From Mesostigma viride (taxonomy: Eukaryota > Streptophyta > Mesostigmatophyceae > Mesostigmatales > Mesostigmataceae), in contig RPFO01000188.1 in the NCBI GenBank assembly GCA_009746045.1, positions 276,501-340,500 of the forward strand: 64,000 bases of DNA, given 5' to 3'. A program made the position numbers and the translations under genes. Positions 25,042 to 34,600 of the stretch are shown here, piece after piece. Below the pieces are notes generated by a model. That model did no database searches and was not told where the DNA came from. It saw only the letters and a program-made list of their open reading frames with translations. Numbering within the stretch: position 1 is the first letter of the stretch; each line of letters begins with the position of its first letter.

Positions 25042-28000
25042 TTAACCCTTGGGAGGCGGCCCGACCACCCACTCGCGGTTGCGGCGCTTGCGCTTGGCCT
25101 CCTCCTTGTTGAACTTCTCCTTCCCTTTCTCCAGCAGCGGGTCGTGCACCACGTAGTCGTCCACGTCCTCCTTGCGCGCCATGGAATCCTGCATGGGCAG
25201 CCGATGCGATCCACCCACCACTTGAGATGACATTTCTCAGTAAAAAAAAGCAAAGTGGTACTGAGTGTCAAGGCATGAATTGTGCACGAGGCCACGCCAC
25301 GGAATCCTGCATGTGCAGCCACAGTCCAAAGAAGCAAAGCGATCGAGTGTGTTGAGGCATATAGAGCGCACGACGGCCACACCATGAAATCCTGCACGTG
25401 CAGCCACAGTAATCAACCACTTGACATAATAAATCTCAATATCAATGAGACAACCAGCGCAGGCTGGAAATCCGAAGTCCCCGGACCATGGTAGCTCGAG
25501 CCTGCCGTTATCTTTTCCGCGTTTTCGAGTCGCTCAGATTGATGAAAATGAACAAGGGTGGAAATGCTTAGCCGTGTAGGTTAAAATTATGGCTCAACAT
25601 GCAATCTCTGAAAGCGGTTGGATTCTGCTGTTCTAGAATAGCCTCGCACAGCAGCCCTGTTTCAAGTGGCAGTATTCTGCTGTTCTAGAATAGCCTCGCA
25701 CAGCAGCCCTGTTTCAAGTGGCAGTATTCTGCTGTTCTAGAATAGCCTCGCACAGCAGCCCTGTTTCAAGTGGCAGTATTCTGCTGTTCTAGAATAGCCT
25801 CGCACAGCAGCCCTGTTTCAAGTGGCAGTATTCTGCTGTTCTAGAATAGCCTCGCACAGCAGCCCTGTTTCAAGTGGCAGTATTCTGCTGTTCTAGAATA
25901 GCCTCGCACAGCAGCCCTGTTTCAAGTGGCAGTATTCTGCTGTTCTAGAATAGCCTCGCACAGCAGCCCTGTTTCAAGTGGCAGTATTCTGCTGTTCTAG
26001 AATAGCCTCGCACAGCAGCCCTGTTTCAAGTGGCAGTATTCTGCTGTTCTAGGCACTTCCAAGAGTCACGCCACCGATCCTGCACAGCCTCCGTGCTTGG
26101 CGATGCTCCGGCGAGGGTGACCCCGTGGGATTTGGGGTCACTTTCCAAAAACATAAGAGCATCCCTTCATTTCTAGTACCCTGAAGTCGACAGCCTCATC
26201 AACCAGCCAACCACAGCAAAGGAGAAGCAACTATCGACAGCACCAGACGCCATGAGTCCACGACTAGGAAAAAATGGGGTCGCAGAGACGCAGACAAGCC
26301 GTTCATTGTACCGTATCCTTGCGAGCACAGTATAGCCTGGCAACTAAACCGGACAGCGCAGTCTAGGGCGATAGGGTAACACTGGGATAGGCAGCGACTC
26401 CTGGGATAGGAGCTACAGGGCCAGTGGAATCCAGCCATTTAATAAAATGCTGGCATCGGCGACAGGGTGTAAATAAATACTACTATAAAAATAGTCATAG
26501 ATCACACACACCTTGTTGCTGGCATCCGGAGCAAACTTGAGGGCGTGCGCCCGCCAGTCGCCCTCGTCATCATCATCCGCGCCGCCGCCCGCTCCCGTTG
26601 CAGGCTCGCCTGCTGGCAAAGCAGTCCGGTGGACCTGCTTCAGGCCCTGCTGGAACTTGGCTAGCCGTTCCATCGTCTGACAATTTAAGACCAAACCCAA
26701 CGTGAAATAATGTGGGCGCACAAGATGATTGTCTGGTTCAAAAGTAGCCCGAGAGAAGAGAATGAAAGAAGAGCGATAGTAGAACCGCCACCCACAGGAG
26801 CGATCGCTAACCACCAAGCTGACTACCATGGCCAATGTGATTGTGAATCATAAGGCCCAGGGAGCCGCAGGATACCCAGGGTCAAAGAGGGGGATCGATG
26901 AGGGTGATCTTCAACATTAGATGACACAAAATTCATACCTGGTGGCCGTTTCGATTGCTAGGTCTGAAGAGGACAAGGCACAGCGCGTACTTACTACGGT
27001 ACGCCAAACTACCTGGGTGCCTTGTGAAACCTGGGTTGCTTTCTCGCTTCTGGTGCATGACATTGTGGTTGACACAACAACAACATGGTTGATACAACAG
27101 CAATATCAACTTGTCTATTGTCTATTGTTCAGTGTTAGTGTTTATGGTTTATGCTTAAGTGTTTATTGTTTGTTGTTTATTGTTTCGGTTGTAGGTTTAT
27201 TCCAACTAGCAGTAGTGCGGCACACCTCACCACCACCCACCGCCTTCTGCCCGTAACTGCAATACAGTACACAAATCCCAGTGCCTTTCGCCACCCACCG
27301 CCTTCTGCCAGCAGTTGCAGTACAACACACGCATCCTACTGCCCTCTGCCCTCTACTCTCTGTCACCCACCGCCGCCTTTTCTCGCTCGGCAATCGACCG
27401 TTTCTTGCCCCATCGCGCTCTCGAATCCACCGTTTCTTGCCCCGCCTTTTCTTCCCCCCCCACCTCGTGCCAGCAGCAGTGCTACACAGTGCTTCCATCT
27501 GCCACCCACCACCTCGTGCCAGCAGCAGTGCCACACAGTGCTTCCATCTGCCACCCACCACCTCGTGCCAGCAGCAGTGCCACACAGTGCTTCCATCTGC
27601 CACCCACCACCTCGTGCCAGCAGCAGTGCCACACAGTGCTTCCATCTGCCACCCACCACCTCGTGCCAGCAGCAGTGCCACACAGTGCTTCCATCTGCCA
27701 CCCACCACCTCGTGCCAGCAGCAGTGCCACACACTGCTTTCATCTGCCACCCACCACCTCGTGCCAGCAGCAGTGCCACACACTGCTTCCATCTGCCACC
27801 CACCGCCTTCTGACGCTCCGCGATCGACCGCTTCTTGTCCCGGTGTGCTAGGCGCTGGCGCTCGGCCTCTGACAGCACATTGTCCTGTGCCTGCGCCACA
27901 GCCAGGCCCATGCCCAGCCTAGGGCGGCTTGTGGGTCCCCCACCCCCCTTCTTGAGTCGAAGGGGGGCTGCTTTTGGCCTGTCACCGCCCCCCTTCGTGC

Positions 28001-28621
28001 CATCATCGTCGCCATCGTCGTTGTCGTCGTCGTCGTCGTCGTCGTCGCTGTCATCGCTACTGCGTTTGCTGTTGCCAGGGTGCACAGAGTAAATGAGAAG
28101 GACAGCGAATCCCTTACCAGAGATGGTGAGAAATGACGGATGAAATCGGCATCGACTGCGGCACAGCAAGGAACCACCGGAGAAGCACCTGGAGACAGCA
28201 GGAGAAACGGGTGGAGCACGAGCCACCCACTGCACACAACAAAAAAATGACCGGCTGGATGCATGCACCAAGCCACCGGTCATGCACCTACAGCCCATTA
28301 TGAGAACGGCGGGTGAGACGGAGCTGGTCAGCACATCGCAGAGGTGGTCCGCATGCACAAGGTAGAGGTGGTCAGTGGAACGGTGACAACCAGGGACACA
28401 GCACACACCTGGTGCGCCTGGCGGCAACAGAGCGCTACGACGCCTACTTACACCCCTACTGGTGAAAGGACACAACACACACACAGGCGCAGGCACAGGC
28501 ACAGGCGCAGGCGCAGGCGCAGGCACAGGCGCGGGCGCAGGCACAGGCACAGGCACAGGCGCAGGCGTAGGCGCAGGCACAGGCACAGGCGCAGGCGCAG
28601 GCACAGGCGCAGGCGCAGGCG

Positions 28622-28659
<38 letters not shown>

Positions 28660-31600
28660 CCAGCACATACGCATACACAGGCACAGGCACAGACACACAC
28701 CTGACGCGCTTGCCACTGCCTGCCGCACCCTCCTGCGGTGGCTTTGCGGCCAGTGCTGAGCTGCCTGCCTTGGCTCCGCCGATGCTGGCATCTGCACGCC
28801 CCGACAAGCCAGCAGAACATGCAAGGATAGTCGATGCGGGGGAGGACAGAAAACCTTTTAGAAAGTATTGCCAATGGGAATTGGGGAACAGCAGATTATA
28901 GAGATTACAGACAGAGATATTCCCCAATTAAAGATATCTGTCTAAGAAACTAGATAGACTAAAGACAGAGATATTCCCCAATTAAAGATATCTGTCTAAG
29001 AAATTAGATAGACTGAAGACAGAGATATTCCCCAATTAAAGATATCTGTCTAAGAAATTAGATAGACTAAAGACAGAGCCCAGGCCGCCAGGACGGTTTA
29101 CCCTCTGCTGGCAAAACCACAAAAATGCTGCCACATCAGGTGGCAGAGGGCAGGAGGCAGAACAGCCACCGCCGATCCTCAATCCCGGCATGATGTCCAG
29201 GGAGGCGCACATCTCCCTGCCACTCAATAACAACAGGTATACCTGAAGTTGCCAAATGATTAAGGGACCAGTAGAGGACATTACTTTGACATCCATTAAC
29301 AAGAGAGCTACACTAACCATGATAACAAATGCCAGATACCATGCCAGGGTCGGACGTTGACGGCGAGGGCACAGCTTGGAGAGTTACCTTCCCATCGAAG
29401 GATCTCACAGAGACCTGGTTTCACGGCAGGGTCGACCCACTTACAGCCGTGGCAAAGCTCGCTCTGCTAAAACACCTCCTTGCTGAGTGGCTATACCTAC
29501 CCGTGCCCTGTTCCCCACACCCCCTTTACACCTAACAACATTCGTGTGTGACATCGCCGCTCTTACCTTTTGCCCGTGCCTCCTCCCTGGCCGCCCGGCC
29601 GCCGCCGCCGCCGCCCCCAGGGTCCCTGGGCGGTTTGCCCCCCTGCAGCTGCCGCTGCCTCTCCAGCACTTTCTGCCGCATGAGTGCGTCAAAGTCGCGC
29701 GCGTCGTCGCTGCCATCGCCGTCACTGCCGGCATCCTCGTCGCTGCCGCCAGCATCCGCGCCAAAACCGCCACCATCCCGCCGCGCCTCGTCGCCCCCCT
29801 CAGGACCATCCGAGCCTCCCCTCCCCTTACCCAGAATTCCAGCCCCCCGGCTGGCGCTGCCCCCAGGGGTGGCCGTGGCGAGGCTGCCTGTATCACGACT
29901 GTCCCCGTTCTCCCCGTCAGCACCGGTCGCTGCCCCGTCTCTCTCAAGGCTGCGGGGGACGCCGCTCCCGGTCGCGCCGGACTTGTCTCCCGCGCGCCGC
30001 ACCGACGCACGCAGGGCCTCGCGCTTGCTGAGCTCTTCGGGGGTGGCGTCCTGTGGCGCGCGGCAGTGGGTAATACACAGCACGATTATTTGTTGTTTGC
30101 GAGGCGGGTGGCAGTGGGTAACACACGGCAAGGTTATTTGTCGTTTGTGAGGCGGGTGGCAGTGGGTATAACACAGCACGAGTATTTGTTGTTTGTGAGG
30201 CGGGTGGCAGTGGGTATAACACAGCACGAGTATTTGTTGTTTGTGAGGCGGGTGGCATTTCGTAATACACAGCAAGGTTATTTCTTATTAGTAAGGTGGG
30301 TGGCAGTGGGTAATACACAGCAATGTTATTTCTTATTAGTAAGGTGGGCGGCAGTGGGTAATACACAGCAAGGTTATTTCTTATTAGTAAGGTGGGCGGC
30401 AGTGCGTAGAGGCGCCCGTGGTGTGGCAGGTGGAAGTTGTTATAAAAAGGTAAGGTGAGTTTCTTGAAGGGTGGGTAGATAGGGCAGTTGCATCCTGTGG
30501 CGGGTGGGTCCAGGTACATGGGTCACAGGGCAGCTACGCAAGGATCAGGGCGGGTAGATACAACGATAGTGTTGCGGGAGGCAGCAGGTAGATAAGGAGG
30601 CGATGCTGCGGGAGGCAGCAGGTAGATAGGGAGGGAATGTTGCGGGTGGCGGTTACTGGTCCAGACAAGGTCTTCAGGTCTCAGCGTTCAAGAATGGCAC
30701 TGGGTGGATAGGGATAGGGATAGGGGTAGGGATAGGGATAGGGATAGGGATAGGGATAGGGATAGGGATAGGGATAGGGATAGGGATAGGGATAGGGATA
30801 GGGATAGGGATAGGGATAGGGATAGGGATAGGGATAGGGATAGGGATAGGGATAGGGATAGGGCGAGGGCGAGGGCGAGGGCGAGGGCGAGGGCGAGGGC
30901 GAGGGCGAGGGCGAGGGCGAGGGCGAGGGCGAGGGCGAGGGCGAGGGCGAGGGCGAGGGCGAGGGCGAGGGCGAGGGCGAGGGCGAGGGCGAGGGCGAGG
31001 GCGAGGGCGAGCGCGAGCGCGAGGGCGAGGGCGAGGGCGAGGGCGAGGGCGAGGGCGAGGGCGAGGGCGAGGGCGAGGGCGAGGGCGAGGGCGAGGGCGA
31101 GGGCGAGGGCGAGGGCGAGGGCGAGGGCGAGGGCGAGGGCGAGGGCGAGGGCGAGGGCGAGGGCGAGGGCGAGGGCGAGGGCGAGGGCGAGGGCGAGGGC
31201 GAGGGCGAGGGCGAGGGCGAGGGCGAGGGCGAGGGCGAGGGCGAGGGCGAGGGCGAGGGCGAGGGCGAGGGCGAGGGCGAGGGCGAGGGCGAGGGCGAGG
31301 GCAAGGGCGAGGGCGTGGTGGGTGGGAAAAGGCTCTGGTGCAAAAGGTCAGTACCGCAGGGTGCTGCGGTTTAAAGTGATATGCTGTGTAAAGGCATGAC
31401 CGCTGTGTAAAGGCATGACCGTTAGGAGTAGATGACGACACAGGAGTAGGAAAACAGGGAATACACAAACGCTTGGCATTCCTACCCTCCCTCCCATAGA
31501 CACACCTGGTCCATGGGCATGCATCCCCACGCCCCCCCTTTTACATGGGTCCACAGGCCATTCCCCCCCTTCCCCCTCCCCTCCCTTCCCCCCCTCACCC

Positions 31601-34600
31601 CCCCCCAACACACACACGGTCCATGGCTGCTTCACCCCCCTCAACCACGTCCATGGGGATGCCTCCCCCTCCCTTGCAAGCTTTCTGTCCTCTCCCCCCT
31701 TCCCTTTCCCTGGTCCATGGGCGTTTCCCCCCCCCCCCCTCTTACCTGGTCCATGGGCGTGCCCCCTCGCAGCAGGCGCGGGTCATTGGTCAGCACGTCG
31801 TGGCTGCTCTTGATCTTGAGCGGTGCGGCCACCCCCACCTCTCGCTCTTCCTCCTGCGCCTCCTCGCCGAACGAGAGCAAGTGCAGCTCCCTGGTGACAG
31901 GTGGCAGGGGGGCATGGTAATGGAGGCCGACAAGTGGCAAACCAGGGCACAAAGGGCATCAAAGGGGGGGAAGTGATGGTGGAGGCCGACAGTAGGTGGC
32001 AGGGGAGCACAGGGGGATTGTAGGGAAGGGTTGACAGTATAAGATCAAACGTTATACTTATAATATCTTTTATCATCATGCAATGTTGCTACCACGCCGC
32101 CGACACGTGGCACCGATAGGGCACAAGGCACAAAAGGGACAAAAGGGCACAAAAGGCACAAAAGGCACAAAAGGGCACAAAAGGGCACAAAAGGGCACAA
32201 AAGGGCACAAAAGGGCACAAAAGGGTGCAAAAGGGTCGTTTGATGGTGAAGGCTGACAACAAATGGCAGGGGAGAAGGGGTGTGTGTGCAATGGCAGAGG
32301 GGCGACGGCATAAGAAGACACGTGGCATAGGGCTGTGGTGGAGACATGGCAGCATGCGACCACGGGCTCCTTGTACATGACAATCCCGTTGTCATAAACA
32401 ATCATGCTAGCGGGGATGCAATATGCAAAGTAGTGGAAATACAATGTATTGTATTGTACTGTATGTATTGTATTGTATTGTATTGTGATGTGATGTGATG
32501 TGATGTGATGTGATGTGATGTGATGTGATGTGATGTGATGTGATGTGATGTGATGTGATGTGATGTGATGTGATGTGATGTGATGTGATGTGATGTGATG
32601 TGATGTGATGTGATGTGATGTGATGTGATGTGATGTGATGTGATGTGATGTGATGTGATGTGATGTGATGTGATGTCATGTGATGTGATGTGATGTGATG
32701 TGATGTGATGTGATGTGATGTGATGTGATGTGATGTGATGTGATGTGATGTGATGTGATGTGATGGCATGTGATGTGATGTGATGTGATGTGATGTGATG
32801 TGATGTGATGTGATGTGATGTGATGTGATGTGATGTGATGTGATGTGATGTGATGTGATGTGATGTGATGTGATGTGATGTGATGTGATGTGATGTGATG
32901 TGATGTGATGTGATGTGATGTGATGTGATGTGATGTAATGTAATGTAATGAAATGCAATGCAATGTAATGTATTGTACTGACAATGCCATGAATACTTCT
33001 TGTCCTTTGTCTCAAACCAGAATATGCATGCCATCAACATAACACGGTACATCGCACAAGCACGATTCTTTCTCCTTTTCTCCTCTCCCCCCTCCCCCTC
33101 CCCTCCCCCCCCCCTCCCCCTCCCCCCTCCCCTCCCCTCCCCCTCCCCCCTCCCCCCTCCCCCTCCCCCCTCCCCCCTCCCCCTCCCCCTCCCCCCTCCC
33201 CCCTCCCCCTCCCCCTCCCTCCCCTCCCCCTCCCCCTCCCCCTCCCCCTCCCCCTCCCCCTCCCCTCCCCCCTCTCCCCTCTCCCCTCTCCCTCTCCCTC
33301 TCTCCCTCTCCCCTCTCCCTCTCCCCTCTCCCCTCTCCCTCTCCCCTCTCCCTCTCCCCTCTCCCCTCTCCCCTCTCCCCTCTCCCTCTCCCCTCTCCCT
33401 GCTCCCCTCTCCAGCTACAATCCCACTCACTGCTTCTTTTTCTTCCGGTCTCGCAACAAATCGTACCACACGTCCTATACATCCCCCCCACCCCCCACCC
33501 CTTAGGAAACAACGGTCCACTCACTTCTTCCTCTTCTTCTTCCTCTGCTGGCTGGACAACATTGAACCTAGCGTAGCAGTGCATGGAGGGCTACGACCTT
33601 GTGCACACGAAAACCCTGGCATCCAATCATACACCACGACCCGCACACCATGCCCCACCCACTTCTTCTTCTTCCTCTTCTGGCTGGGCGCTGCCGCCTC
33701 TGCGGCCTCCCCCCTTGGCGCCCATGGCAGCTCCGACTTGTCCCTGGGCGCGACGTCCTCGAATGGGTTCCACAGCACCTGGCGGGGGGGCACGCATGGC
33801 CCATGGGACAGGGACAGGTGGCGGAGTACCGCAGGGTCCATGAGATGCCAGATATGGTACATGAAAGGGCATAGGGTCCATGAAATGCCAGAGCACACAG
33901 CAGAGGAGGTGTGCTGACGTGGATGGGGAGAGACGGCACGGGGAAAGACGGCGAGAGCGTGAGCTACGCGGTTGGGGCCACAAATCACGTGGGACAGGGG
34001 GCGCAAATCCAGGGCCGCATGGAACAAAGGGGCCATACGTGCGACAACGGGGGGGAGGGGTCCAAATCCAAAAGACATACGAGACGAAACAGAGGGGAGC
34101 TTACGATGGTTAAGCAGAGGCGATCTTACAGTGACCAAACAGCGGCGATCTTACAGTGACCAAACAGAGGGGATCCTGCAGTGACTTGGAAGGGAAAGGG
34201 ACATGCATAGCATAATGGACGCCACCGTAGCATAGTTAAGGAAAGAAAGAAACACAGACAGCTTTGACGCCGTAGGGGACAAAGGGCACGTACATGGATG
34301 GCACACTACCAAAAAAAATTATTCCAGGGACACACATCCCCTACCTCAGCGGACAGCACGCGATGTGGCTCCAGCGGCCGGTCATCCGCGTCCGTGTCGC
34401 CCTCCCCCAGCCGCAGCGCGTTGTAGATGGTGTCGCCCACCACCTTGCAATCAGTAGTAGATAAGATGTGTGGTGGGGCGTTGCATCTAATTCTCACAGT
34501 AAGAACCATAATGCATCGCCCTCCCCCAGCCGCAGCGCGTTGTAGATGGTGTCGCCCACCACCTTGCAATCAGTAGTAGATAAGATGTGTGGTGGGGCGT

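Noticed and set aside
27163-27922. Cysteine-rich repeat proteins near CWC27 exon 8
   Set aside because: Frames cycle through the 49-bp repeat; only 27804-28068 on the minus strand is supported as an exon.
30704-30861. Interstitial telomere (GGGATA resembles telomere repeats)
   Set aside because: Green-algal and plant telomeres are TTTAGGG or TTAGGG type; GGGATA sits in an intron and merges with GGGCGA, so it is a simple repeat.
30674-31468. Long open frames made of RP, RA or PSPSPS dipeptides on both strands
   Set aside because: They are translations of the hexanucleotide arrays and lie in a CWC27 intron.
32402-33520. 372-codon frame with ITSHH repeats and a Gly/Glu-rich part
   Set aside because: Product of the TGATG and CCCCT arrays; no start context, and inside a CWC27 intron.
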